Program-made: the position numbers and the translations under genes
Source of the DNA: Zygnema cylindricum
Lineage: Eukaryota > Streptophyta > Zygnematophyceae > Zygnematales > Zygnemataceae
Length of the DNA stretch: 64,000 nucleotides
Assembly (NCBI GenBank): GCA_037447655.1
Contig: JBBHKE010000060.1
Span: 379,602 to 443,601 of the forward strand
Direction: 5' to 3'
Shown: positions 44,937-57,223 of the stretch, piece after piece
How the letters are laid out: each line of letters begins with the position of its first letter
Position numbering within the stretch: the first letter of the stretch is position 1
The notes under the pieces: model-generated
What the model was told of the DNA's origin: nothing
What the model saw: the letters and a program-made list of their open reading frames with translations, nothing else
Database searches by the model: none

Positions 44937-46090
44937 TGCAAAGTTAGAATATGTGATTTGGATACATTCATCCACTTTGACTTTCCCTTAGAAATGCAGC
45001 TACCTAGGCAGGCAAAAACTCTGACTGACTACACCCCTGTGTAGCCTAGACTCCCCTTAGTCCGCAGCAAAAAGAATCACTGAAATTGGTCAACTGAATT
45101 GATTGTTGGTCAACTGAATTGATTGTTATGGCTGGCCAAAGTTTACCATTTATACAAGGTGCTCTTGGGAGAGGCAGCTACCTACCAGATTATATTCTAA
45201 GTCCTAAAACCCCTCTCTAAGCCCCCTAGTACTAAAGTACGAACGAATGACAAGACTCTAAAGTACATAAAGGTACAGGTGTCGATGTACCTTTTGTACG
45301 GCCATCGTACAGCATGGCCAAAAACCAACACGTGTCTTATCCATATTCTTTTTTTTAATTCCCGGAATTTGTGCTGTCAAATATTATCTCTCCACGTGGC
45401 TCTAGATCATGCCACGTCTGAAAAATGGTACCGTACAAGAAAGTACAAGTGTCAGAGTACTTTTTGTACGGACAATGTACCAAATCGCCATAGTGCGACA
45501 TTTGTTACTTCCGGATTTGTTTTCTGCCGTTCCGGAAATTCCGTAAGCCCATATGATGTTGCCACGCGTTATCCGGAGTGGCGGCGTCTGCAAACTACCA
45601 AATTGTCCTTTCCGCGATGTCGGCGCTGACCACGGGCGTCCGATTTACATTGTTATTTAAAACGGACCGTCGAAATAAATGTCCGTACTATTTATTTCGT
45701 CCGGTACTAAAAGTACAACTGTTTCTATGCCCCATATACCGTAATCTAGTTAAATGGAAAACCCTACCTGTAACTATATAAATATTTGTCAAACCCTATA
45801 TGTCCTAGCACTAGTCCTAGGCTAAATGGACAAAGCTAACGACTGCGGGATGTTTGACGGCCGGTAGGTACCAGGATCTATTCCTAGGCCCATCAAATAT
45901 CTTTTTAGTAAACATATCTATTATCTACTACTGTCTCTCTGGAGAGCTTAGGCAGCCATGGGCTCTAGCTCCCTCTCCAGCCTTCAGTGACTACAACAAG
46001 TGTGGGGGCTTGGAGAAGGAGGTTAGAGGCAGACTGCCTCTGTTACTTTTCTATCCTAAAACAGACCTAGAAAATACATAAATATCAACA
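44937..46090 (-). mobile_element. type C LTR, inverted
   Basis: On the minus strand it starts TGTTGATATTTATG, shares GTATTTTCTAGGTCT with A and B LTRs near its start, and ends CTAACTTTGCA. A 20-base unit containing GTTGGTCAACTGAATTGATT is duplicated at about 45087-45126. The tRNA-like block is at about 45812-45892. No PBS follows and no target duplication was found; solo or truncated. Confidence 0.7.
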
Positions 46091-47052
46091 TTTCTCCTGT
46101 ATAGTTAATACGCAATCAATATCTTTACATTAAAATAAGCACGATCTCATTTTTTCTTTTATTTGGAGCGCACTTTTACATGCGATCGTGATTATTTTAA
46201 TCCATGTTTTATACTTTTTTACTTAACAAAATACCATTTTTACAGACTGACATGTCTGTTCACCCTGCTATTCAATAATTTAATAAATTGTAATTATTAA
46301 CGCTAAGGGTCAAGTAACATCAATCGTTTTTGTAATCGTACCTGGTCGATTGAGTCAATGTTCGATCACGGAGAGTCTGTAAAAATCGTGTTATGCATTG
46401 AGTGGCACCACATAAGCTATGATCCAATAATGAATATCCTTCGAAATTTTCACACCGACAAATTTCACTTCAAATCTTCACTAGCATACCATGAACCTGC
46501 GTACCAAGACACACTACGACAAAACGTTTGTATTTTTTTACAAATGTTAATATTTTGCACTTGCTCACTATTTAGAGTTATTGTTTTCAAACATGACGAA
46601 AATCCTTTGCGGTAAATAGTGTGACGAAAGAGCATTGCGAAAAATAGAGAGACGAAATACTGTTTGGAGATTGTTTTTTTATTTATTTTTAGTTAAATTT
46701 TGAAAGGTACAAAACCAAATGCAAATCTTGTGGTTTTCGTTGGTTGTCCATCGTGACACGTAGCTTAATGGTCCAGCGAGTATTACCTCCCAGACCTTCA
46801 AAGGGTATTGGCAAGATTCTCTATAATGTTGTTTCGCGTATAAAAACAAAATAAGCAGTATGGTTTGATGTGGATAAGCGCAGATTTTTGTAAACTACCC
46901 ACTTTTCGACCGATGGAACTTGACCCTAATTCACCAGAACCTTAATTATCGTAAAATTAAAATAGTGTTATTAATTATATTTCTAGATTTCGGGTCAAAA
47001 TTTGGGGTTGCCGATATTGCGTTAATAATGTTAATGATGATTGGCGGTGTAC
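46091..47052. other. decayed DNA ending in a MITE-1 right end
   Basis: 46130-46320 resembles the long-form MITE-1 interior, and 46990-47051 (GTCAAAATTTGGGGTTGCCG ... GGCGGTGTA) is its right end. The 85-codon frame at 46358-46615 is not recognisable. Confidence 0.45.
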
Positions 47053-47098
47053 CTTCCACGATACCAAGAGTACAAAGTACAATAATGTTGGATAGTAT
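47053..47098. repeat. 46-bp inverted repeat flanking element B, left copy
   Basis: CTTCCACGATACCAAGAGTA and the bases to GGATAGTAT return in reverse complement at 58872-58917 with a single mismatch. Confidence 0.9.
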
Positions 47099-47106
47099 AG
47101 ACACTA

Positions 47107-48115
47107 TGTTGAAATAAGTAGTTTTTTGTATTTTCTAGGTCTAAAATAAATTAGCGGAAAAACATATATAGAAAATGATGGCAGCCTGCCTCCATCTCTT
47201 CTCTCTTTCCCCCATACTTGTTGTAGTCACTGAAGGAGAGAGAGACCGATCGATCCATGGCTGCCTCAGCTCCATAAGAAAGACTAAAGAGTGACTTAAG
47301 TCACTCTCAACAAAAGGTTGAGTACGGCAGGACTCGAACCCCCGACCGGTAGAGCGCGGCGTAGCCGTTAGCTCTAACCAGTCTGTCGTAGAAGTCCGTT
47401 AGATGATATAAGGTTTCATTTATATTTAAACTATTGTATTACACTGAAATGATTTAATAGAAATATGGACCAAACGAACATAGAACTTGTTAAGGTTTAG
47501 TGCGAACGTCATTTCGCACGAAACAAATGAAACGGACATTTGTTTTAAACGGTCGACATTTAATGTCGGATTTAATCCGACGGCGCACGTCATCGCCGAG
47601 ATCGCGCAATGGTCACTTTGGATTTTATGGACGTGGCATGACGTGGCCCCGCGTGGAAGGATGACATTCGGTCGCGAGAATTCCAAAAAATATACGAACG
47701 AGTGGAAAAATGACACGCGTCCACTCAGTAGCCTTGTCGTACACCGGCCGTACAGAAAGGACATCGACCGTAGTACCTTTCTGTACTTTACAATAATATG
47801 ATTGGTTCGTACTTTAGTAGATAAGGGTTGTGAGAGCGATTTAGGACTTAGGAAATTTTGTTAGATAGACACCTCTCTCTCTAAGAGAGCCTTGTATAAA
47901 TTGGCATTTTTGCCGCCTCATAACTTATCGGCTGGTTGGTCGTTTTCAGTGATTATTTTTGCTACGCACTCAAGGGTGTCCAGGCTACACAGGGGTGCAG
48001 TCAAATTGTCAGTTTGCCTTCTTGGGCAGCAGTGGTTGTGGCTTCAAGTGGGTTAGTTAAATACTATCTAAAGGCTTCCTGTATTTTGTGGTCCAATGGA
48101 GGACACAGAATTGCA
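47107..48115 (+). mobile_element. 5' LTR of element B
   Basis: Ends GGAGGACACAGAATTGCA directly before the PBS. Contains a tRNA-like antisense block with a perfect B-box-like GGTTCGAGTCC at complement(47321-47398). Confidence 0.93.
47321..47398 (-). other. tRNA-like block in the LTR (antisense)
   Basis: On the minus strand CTGGTTAGAGC (D-arm/A-box-like) and GGGGGTTCGAGTCCTG (T-arm/B-box) flank CGGCTACGCCG. Spacing is a few bases longer than in a normal tRNA and no sound acceptor stem was found, so this is a tRNA-derived relic, not a tRNA gene. Equivalent blocks are at 57434-57510, and more degenerate in type A (31616-31701) and C LTRs. Confidence 0.6.
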
Positions 48116-48131
48116 GGTTATGGGCCCACCC
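48116..48131 (+). promoter_or_regulatory. primer-binding site of element B (half-tRNA type)
   Basis: GGTTATGGGCCCACCC follows the LTR end directly. GGTTATGGGCCCA equals the start of the copia-type PBS, complementary to the initiator tRNA-Met anticodon region. ATG 48120 lies inside and is the likely gag start. Confidence 0.75.
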
Positions 48132-48134
48132 TCT

Positions 48135-49189
48135 TGTAGAAATTAATGTCTTTTAAAGTATTTTCTAGGTCTGAATAGAAATAAGAAAGAAGCCGAGGCA
48201 GTCTACCTCTAACTTCTCTCTCCAACTCTCAAACTTGTCGCAGTCACTAAGAAATTGGAGAGGGAGCTAGAGCCATGGCTAACTAGGCTATCCAGAGGTT
48301 TACGGGAAAATATATTTTAGTTAGGGGTTTAATTTAGTAAAAGATATGTGCTGGCCACAAGATTTGATCCTACTACCTACCGGCCGGCACACAGTCGGTA
48401 GCCGGTGGCCTTAGCTGTTAAGTCTAGAAGTAGTGTTACCTATTATAGGGTTTGATAATTATTTAAACATTTATACGTAGAAAAGTTCATTTAACTATAC
48501 CTGATTACGGGAGACATATATCCAGTAAATGTAAAAGTACGGATTCCGGTACAGATAAGAAACCAATACCGCGCATTTATTTCTTTAGTGAAACGTATAC
48601 CGCGCATGTATTTATTACGGCTACGATTAAATGTGAATTTAATCAGACGGCCGGAATTAACGTCGAGATCGCAGAAGAGGATTTCGGCAGTTTGTGGTCA
48701 TCGCCACATCGGATGACACGTGGCGGAATGACATTGGATCGCGGCATCTCCAAGGATTAAGGGAGGGAATCCGAACAAACCACGTGTCCACATTTAGGCC
48801 ATGTCGTACAATGGCCGTACATAAAGTACACCGGCAGCTGTACTTTTGTGTACGAAACTGAAATCTGATTGGCTCCGTACATCAGTAGATAGAGTCTGTG
48901 AGAGAGATAGGACTTAGAAAAATTAGAAGATAGGAACCTCTCTCCCAGAGAGCTTTTGTACAAAAGGTCAACTTTGACCCTCCATAACTTACTGCTCAGG
49001 GAAGCAAATTCAGAGATTCTTTTTGCTATCGACTCAAGGGAGTCTTGTCTTCACAGAGGTGAAGGTGGTCAGAGTTTTTGTCTGCCAGGGTGACAGTTAT
49101 TTTTGCTGAAACACAAAGGGGTCAAGGTTATCCTAGAGGCTTCTTGAAAGCTGTCCACTTTGAGGACTTATGGAGGTCTCAGAGTTTCA
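48135..49189 (+). mobile_element. solo type A LTR nested in element B's gag start
   Basis: TGTAGAAATTAATG ... CTCAGAGTTTCA, with CCTCT at 48130-48134 and 49190-49194. It separates the first five gag codons from the rest. Confidence 0.93.
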
Positions 49190-49194
49190 CCTCT

Positions 49195-51164
49195 AGGGTG
49201 CCCACCTTCAATGGATCTGGGTTCATCTATTCGGAAGCCATGATGATGGGAGATTTGTGTGAAAAACGATACTGGGGTATCGTCAGTGGACAAGTGAAAC
49301 GTCCACCTTCGGGAACTCCATCAAGATTTGGGGGAGTAAGGTTTCCTGCAACAACGGTTGCCTCAGCGGAGGAGGCAGATGATGGGGACAGCAGTGTGTT
49401 CGAAAAGGGGAAAGGGAAGGAGACACCCCTCACTCCTATTGCCACAGTATCGAGAGCGACGACTGTGAAGACCGTGGAGAACGATACTCAAATGTGGGAG
49501 GATGTAAACATGGCTGCCAAGAACTTAACTCTGAGGCACCTCACTCAAGGTTTGGTCACTCCTCATCTTCACATATACAAGGCCGAGGAGTTGTGGATGA
49601 GTTTGGTGGAGATTTATAGAGTTAGAACTATTCAGGAGCTCCAGTTGGCTGAGCAAAAGCTAGTGAGTTACACTTACAAACGAGGAAAGATGTTACATTA
49701 CTGTAATGATCTTTTTTGTTTGTATATGGAAATGGAAAGTGCCGGATGGACAGGTACAATGAAAATGAAAGTTAACACCCTTATCATGAAATTACTAGAT
49801 GAGTTCGAAAACATAGTGTACCGAGTACAGGGAATGCCTGATAGTTCATGGAAATGGAACACAGTAGTCAAGATGATACTTGTGCAGGAAAACACAATGG
49901 AGATTAGGAGAGGAGGAAAGAGCATTCAAGCTCGGATGGACAGGTACAATGAAAATGAAAGTTAACACCCTTATCATGAAATTACCAGATGAGTTCGAAA
50001 ACATAGTGTACCGAGTACAGGGAATGCCTGATAGTTCATGGAAATGGAACACAGTAGTCAGGATGATACTTGTGCAGGAAAACACAATGGAGATTAGGAG
50101 AGGAGGAAAGAGCATTCAAGCTCTAGCAGCAGGAGGGGACCGATGGGGGAAGGACCCGAAGAAACCTTATAGAGGGGAGAGAGATCATTCTGGGGGACAG
50201 AGGCCCCCAAAGGGTCTTTGTCATTATTGCAAAAAGCCGGGACACTTTATTGCAGATTGTGTGAAGCTATCAGAGCTGAGGCTCCAAGAGAACCGTGGAG
50301 GGGGTTCTTCCGGAGGGAAGAAAAATGCACTTGTGGTTACAAAAGTGTTAGGAGAAACCGAGGAAGAGTCATCTGAGGAGGATAGGAAACTTCTTCTTGA
50401 CGAGAGTCTGGAGGAGAAGGATATTCCTCGAAGGCAGAAGTGTGCCCTTGGAGCAATCGGGGAGGCTCCACAAGAAGGATGGATCATCGACTTAGGTCCA
50501 TCCATGCATATGTGTCGTGATAAAGAACTCTTCACTAAGTTAAAAAAGATTTCAACTCTAGAGATAGAGTATGGGGATATGAGAGTGGTTACTATAGATC
50601 TAGTGGGATTAGTAGATCTTAAAGTCTTAGTAGAGGGTAAGACTTCTATACTTACATTCTCAGATGTACTATACATTCCTCAGCTGAGTAAAAATCTTGT
50701 CTCTACGTCTGTGTTAGATGACAAAGAATTTGATACTTTCACTAGAATGGTAGTCTTTACAGCTAAATATGGGGATGAAGTTTACTTCACAGCAGATAAG
50801 GGTAGCCAAGGAATGTTTAGGCTTAACTTGAGTAATGAAAAGAAGAATGCTGACTATGTTGGTGTTCCTAAGGTGATGATTTGGCATAAGCGGTTGGGGC
50901 ATGTGCATTTTGATAGGTTAAGGGAAATGAAAAAGCTTGGGGTAGTAGATGGCGTTCAGTTTGAGGATAATGAAATGATGGATGATTGTAGTGGTTGTGC
51001 TCAAGGTAAGGCTCACAAACTTCCCTTTCCCAAAGCCGCCACATATAGAGGTGAGAAAGTGTTAGATTTGTTCCACACAGATATTTGGGGAATTGCAAAA
51101 GTACCTTCGGTTGGAGGAAAGAGGTTTATGATGAGAATAACTGATGACTGGTCTAGATACTCTA
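49195..51164 (+). pseudogene. copia element B gag, protease and integrase N-part, broken
   Basis: Gag continues from 49195 (VPTFNGSGFIYSEAMMMGDL). A 190-base tandem duplication (copies from 49743 and 49933) shifts the frame. Zinc knuckle CHYCKKPGHFIADC at 50219-50260. Protease reads IIDLGPSMHM where element A has the active DSGSSMH, so the catalytic triad is lost. Integrase HKRLGHVHFDRL and the zinc-binding HHCC region follow, and the frame stops at the nested insertion after DDWSRYS. Inactive. Confidence 0.92.
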
Positions 51165-52460
51165 TGTTGTTAATTGGTCTAAAATAGACCGCAGAAGCCA
51201 CCCAAACTATCATGCAAGAAGCTAAGCGAAGCTAGGCCAATGAACAATCATTTGAAATGCATCCTCCATTTAACATACAACAACATTTAGGGTTTCATGG
51301 AATAATCAACATAAATAAACCCTATGACAATATCTAAGGTTTGATGGAATAATCGACATAAACAAACCCTAAGACAAATGCATAAACAATGCATATCAAA
51401 CATATATAAAAACATAAATAAATAATAACACACAAATGCATCACACATAAACAAAAGTATAATCAAATAAACATTATATCATTCAAAGTGCATGACCTAA
51501 TCGACAACCCTAAAACACTACATCTTTGGTCCCCACTTTACTAACCAGCATTAATTGTTCATTCCTAACAAAGCTCATTCCTATATATACACTTGTGAGC
51601 TGTCAAATAATCACTAAGTGTCATAAATTACGTTACTGTCACTAAATCCTATTTACGCATAATAACCTTTTAGTAAGAGTAAACTAATCGTAAGCGTACA
51701 CCTGAAAGACAAGCAATCGTAAGCGTACACTTGTCTGCAAATACGACACATAAAGACACACAATTAAACTGTCGATATCCTCATTGATCACCTAAAATAT
51801 AACTATTTTAATCAACACTAAATCATTAATTCAAATAAGACAAAACATTGATGCTTCAAATATTTACACCGACGCATCCAAAAATCCGCGTCATAAGTGA
51901 CAACTTGCTTAGTCACTTGTCGATAAGTCCACGCAGCAAGCCGATGTCACATACTTACGGCCCACTTGATCATACATTCTCAAAATAGTGTGATCCATCA
52001 AAAAGCGGCGACCTTTGTCCGCCGTCCGTAGCTCTTTATTCGGCACCTTCGATGTCGCGCCACGTGGTCACAAAAATCCAAGTGAAATCTGCGCGTGTCG
52101 TTAAATATCCCACAACTGTCGCGAAGTGAATTCACGTCCACTTGCCGAAATAATATCGTACAGCCGAAATCATTTTCGTACCGCAAGCGCGTCCCTTGTA
52201 ATAAATGCGCTTGTCGCATTTTGTTTCGTACGCCATGCGTACATTTTCACACTTCGAAAATTTCAAATCGGATCGCTTCGCGATCCGCCGTCCATTTACA
52301 TTGCGCATTCCGCGCAACTCAATTAGTCCTTCACGTACATTTAATTTTCTTCGTACATTTACTCCCCCAATCCGCAAATCTATTCGAACCTCCACACTAC
52401 ATCGCGTAAATGCGCACGCACGCGAACACGCGCACGCACGAAACGCTCCGTACGCACGAA

Positions 52461-52499
52461 ACTAATTTTTCAAAAACAACACTCCCCCGAAAAATTAGT
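52461..52499. repeat. 11-bp inverted repeat spanning PPT and LTR edge of the nested element
   Basis: ACTAATTTTTC (52461-52471) and GAAAAATTAGT (52489-52499) are exact reverse complements around the PPT-LTR junction. Confidence 0.85.
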
Positions 52500-53359
52500 C
52501 TCGTGCATCCATGGCGCCACGTCATCAGCTGTCACCAATGTTACCAGGTGTCACACCTGCTTTCAACTCCCTTCTCCATCTTAATCAGCCAAATTCCTCC
52601 AACAAAATTTTCCCACTTGTTTCACCATCGCTTCCGCTTCCTCCACATACCATCCAGATTTCATAATACATAATATATATATTTTTCATTTTCCGATTAC
52701 AACAAAATAATTCCTTCCAATATCTAAATCCGGATTTACATTCCCAAAATTCTATCACAAATCAACTAAAAATTAAAGCCAAAAGGTCACACTAATAATA
52801 TATCTTCCCTCAAATAATTCCTACCTCATTATAACAAATCTAGATTTCAATAATAATTTTTTTTTTTCTTTTCATAAACTATCAAATCCCAAAATTTCCC
52901 ATAAAAAATTCATAAACAAAATAGTATTTTCCCAAAAACTATAATAATGTCACATTTCGCAAAAATTTCCAACAACTCAAAATCTACATTACAAATCCAA
53001 TTTTCAACAATCATCGATCCTCAAAATTTGGATCTCTCCACCACATGTCACAACTCCACCTTCCGGATCTCTCTCCCCCAAACGTCGAATCTCCACCTTC
53101 CACATCTCTCCATCAAACGAATATGTATTTTCCAAAAATAAATTATCATTTCTCATAATTAATCATTTTCATTGAGGGTAGACATTCGGCACTGTCACTA
53201 AGTTAACCCTTGGGGCGATGCAAGATTAAACTCGGCACATACCAACACTATGATAAGGCCGATCTCATGGGTACACAGACACCATTACTGCAATACAACC
53301 AGCAAGGACAATATTAACCCGCTACAATGCGTGTGACAAAAACCTACATCGACTTAACC
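52482..53359 (-). other. internal region of the nested LTR element, non-coding
   Basis: 878 AT-rich bases between the LTRs. On the minus strand the PBS position reads GGTTAAGTCGATGTAGG, which does not match the initiator-Met half-tRNA site of A and B. Only short chance frames. Confidence 0.7.
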
Positions 53360-54680
53360 TGTTGTTCTTTGGTCTAAAATAGACCGCAGAAGCCACCCAA
53401 ACTATCATGCAAGAAGCTAAGCGAAGCTAGGCCAATGAACAATCATTTGAAATGCATCCTCCATTTAACATACAACAACATTTAGGGTTTCATGGAATAA
53501 TCAACATAAATAAACCCTATGGCAATATCTAAGGTTTGATGGAATAATCGACATAAACAAACCCTAGGACAAATGCATAAACAATGCATATCAAACATAT
53601 ATAAAAACATAAATAAATAATAACACACAAATGCATCACACATAAACAAAAGTATAATCAAATAAACATTATATCATTCAAAGTGCATGACCTAATCGAC
53701 AACCCTAAAACACTACATCTTTGGTCCCCACTTTACTAACCAGCATTGATTATTCATTCCTAACAAAGCTCATTCCTATATATACACTTGTGAGCTGTCA
53801 AATAATCACTAAGTGTCATAAATTACGTTACTGTCACTAAATCCTATTTACGCATAATAACCTTTTAGTAAGAGTAAACTAATCGTATGCGTACACCTGA
53901 AAGACAAGCAATCGTAAGCGTACACTTGTCTGCAAATACGACACATAAAGACACACAATTAAACTGTCGATATCCTCATTGATCACCTAAAATATAACTA
54001 TTTTAATCAACACTAAATCATTAATTCAAATAAGACAAAACATTGATGCTTCAAATATTTACACCGACGCATCCAAAAATCCGCGTCATAAGTGACAACT
54101 TGCTTAGTCACTTGTCGATAAGTCCACGCAGCAAGCCGATGTCACATACTTACGGCCCACTTGATCATACATTCTCAAAATAGTGTGATCCATCAAAAAG
54201 CGACGACCTTTGTCCGCCGTCCGTAGCTCTTTGTTCGGCACCTTTGATGTCGCGCCACGTGGTCACAAAAATCCAAGTGAAATCTGCGCGTGTCGTTAAA
54301 TATCCCACAACTGTCGCGAAGTGAATTCACGTCCACTTGCCGAAATAATATCGTACAGCCGAAATCATTTTCGTACCGCAAGCGCGTCCCTTGTAATAAA
54401 TGCGCTTGTCGCATTTTGTTTCGTACGCCATGCGTACATTTTCACACTTCGAAAATTTCAAATCGGATCGCTTCGCGATCCGCCGTCCATTTACATTGCG
54501 CATTCCGCGCCACTCAATTAGTCCTTCACGTACATTTAATTTTCTTCGTACATTTACTCCCCCAATCCGCAAATCTATTCGAACCTCCACACTACATCGC
54601 GTAAATGCGCACGCACGCAAACACGCGCACGCACGAAACGCTCCGTATGCACGAAACTAAGTTTTCAAAAACAAACTCTA

Positions 54681-57210
54681 GAGTCTACTTTCTGAAAACA
54701 AAGTCTGAAGCATCATCTTACTTCAAAGTATATAAAGCTTGGAGTGAGAAGTTGCATGACACCCCCATTAAGAGGATAAGGAGTGATAATGGGGGGGAAT
54801 ATACCTCTAACGAGTTTGAGGAATATCTGAGAGATGAGGGAGTGCAGCACCAGAAAACTGTACCATATAACGCGAAACAAAATGGGGTAGCTGAGAGGTT
54901 GAATCAAACACTAGGAGATAGTATACGTAGTATGTTGGCAGTCAAGAAAATAGGAAAGAGATTTTGGGCAGAAGCAATGAATTGTGCTAACTACATTAAG
55001 AATAGAGTCATTACCTGAGCTGTAAAGGGAGTGACACCTTATGAGAGATGGGTTGGAAGGAAACCAGATATCTCATACCTTAAAGTATTCGGTAGCCAAG
55101 TTTACAGTCTTGACACGAATAAGAAAAATTGGAAACTAGATGCTAAAGGAAAACCTGGATACTTTGTGGGATATGATGAGGATGTTAAGGGATATAGAGT
55201 TTATGACTTAGCAAAAAAAGATATCATTCTGGTCAAACACTTAGTTGTCATGGATGAAGGGAAGTCATTTGACCCTTTTAAATATACGAAGAAGATAAGG
55301 ATCAGATTTGAGTCTGAAAGTGAGGACAACTCGGTCGTTCCCGAAAGGGACATGGGTGAAACCGTGATTACAGATTCAGGGGAGATCCAAGATACAGGAG
55401 ACTCACCGGAAACCTCACATACTCCTATGGACTTCGAGGAGAAAGAAGAAGCGGGATAAGAACCGGTTTTCATGGACAGGGGAGCGGATGAGAATGTGAG
55501 AAGAAATCCAGGACTTCCATCCATTCTTGCTTCGGAGTTTGAGGGAGGAAGGAGGAGCAGCAAAAGATTACAGGAAAAACAAGCCGCTCATAAGGTAACA
55601 AAGCTATCTCAACCTGATGAGCCCCAGTCTTACTCGGAGGCAGTGAATAGTCCAGAAAAAGAAAGATGGATTAGAGCTATAAATGATGAGATGGCTTCTA
55701 TCATGGAAGCAAATACTTAGGAACTAGCAGATTGTCCTCCAGACAGAAAACCTATTGGGTATAAATGGGTATTTAAACTAAAACCGAACCCAGATAATAC
55801 CATTGAAAGATATAAGGCTCGATTAGTAGCGAAAGGGTTCACCCAAAAGGAGGGTATTGACTATGAGGAGACCTTTGCCTAGTTTTTCGGTTTCCATCAG
55901 TAAGGATTCTCCTTAGTCTGGCAGCAGCGGAAGACATGGAAATACATCTGATGGACATTAAGACTGCTCTCCTCAATGGTGAGTTAGAGGAAGAAATTTT
56001 CATGAGACAACCCGAGGGGTTCGTGGAAGAAGGAGAAGAGAGCAAAGTCTACAGGCTCATAAAGTCCTTATATGGACTAAAGCAGGCTCCACGACAATGG
56101 AATAAGAAACTAGATGAATTTCTTACCGGTCTGCGATATATCCTTGTCAGCTGTGACCATTCTATATATATGTTTGAAGATGAGAATGGTGTCATTTTTA
56201 TTGCAATTTATGTGGATGATCTGCTTGTGTTGAGTAAATCCTTGGAAAAGATCAATAAGTTAAAAACAGATCTTAAAAGCAGATTTGATATGAAAGATTT
56301 AGGGGAGGCAAAATATATTTTGGGGATCCAAATGGAGAGAGATAGGGGGAAGAAGATTATCAGACTTACTCAGAAAGAAGCAATACGAAATATGCTTGAG
56401 AAATTCCAGATGGAAAATGCTAACAGTTGTACCACTCCCATGGGCTTGAAAAAAGTAAGTGATGGGAGTGTAGAAGGAGGAGTGATGATCTTAGATGATC
56501 AAATGAGTACAGAAGAGAGAGATTTTATGAAGACTATCCCTTATAGACACGTCGTAGGAAGTTTAATCTATTTTATGAATTGTACCAAGCTGGACATAGC
56601 GGCAGCTATTGGAGTACTCAGAAGGAGTCTTAATGATCCTAGGAAGAGGGATTGGGAGGCAACCAAAAGAGTCATGAGATATCTCGTAGGAACCAGAGAG
56701 TTGTGGTTGCACTTGGGAGGGGAGCACACTGACATCACTACTTAGAGTGATGCCAGTTATAGGGACGCACCTATGAGATGATGCACTTCTGGGTATGTGT
56801 TGTATGTTGGGGAAGGTGCATGCTGTTGGACCAGTAAGCAACAAAAGGTGGTTGCTCAGTCCACTATGGAGGCTGAATACATGGCCTCTTGTTCTGCTGT
56901 GAAAGAGTTGATGTGGATCAAGTCCTTGTTGCAAGAACTGGGGTATATCATTGAGGGAGTGTATGAAGTGTTTTGTGATAATCAAGCGGCCATAGCAATT
57001 GCAGCCAATCCAAAACATCATTTTAAGGCTAAACATATGGACATAAGATTAAGTTTTGTAAGAGAAAAAGGTGAGAATAAAATAGTGAATCTTGTATATA
57101 GATCTGATGAGGAAATGGTAGCGGACATGATGACCAAACTTGTGCCCTCACCAAAGTTAAAATACTGTAAGGAAAAATGTGGATTAAAAGAAAAATTAAA
57201 AATAGTCTAG
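54681..57210 (+). pseudogene. copia element B integrase C-part, RT and RNase H, broken
   Basis: Resumes the integrase (VYFLKTKSEAS, RSDNGGEYTS, NGVAERLNQTL), then MTPYERWVGRKPD; RT with LIKSLYGLKQAPRQWNKK and YVDD at 56209-56220; RNase H with CWTSKQQKVVAQSTMEAEYM and FCDNQAAIAIAANPKHHF; C-terminus ADMMTKLVPSPKLKYC, stop 57208. In-frame stops near 55016, 55457, 55718, 55880, 56743 and 56777 show it is dead. Confidence 0.93.
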
Positions 57211-57223
57211 AAAATAAGGGGAG
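57211..57223 (+). other. polypurine tract of element B
   Basis: AAAATAAGGGGAG directly precedes the TGTTGAAATAAG start of the 3' LTR. Confidence 0.8.

Larger units (their letters stand above)
51165..54675 (-). mobile_element. nested non-autonomous LTR element (TRIM/LARD-like)
   Basis: Two ~1317-bp LTRs (51165-52481 and 53360-54675) differ at only about fifteen places by eye and enclose just 878 bases. CTCTA flanks it (51160-51164, 54676-54680), and removing the element with one CTCTA restores the integrase frame of B. Orientation is minus: CTCCCCCGA at 52482-52490 reads as a polypurine tract before the TGTTGTTTTTG LTR start. The right LTR terminus has lost one base. The interior has no recognisable gag or pol frame, so it must have moved using another element's proteins. 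Confidence 0.9.

Noticed and set aside
47321-47398. Genuine tRNA gene on the minus strand
   Set aside because: A- and B-box-like words are present but spacing and acceptor pairing are wrong and the block repeats at the same place in every LTR; kept only as a tRNA-like relic.
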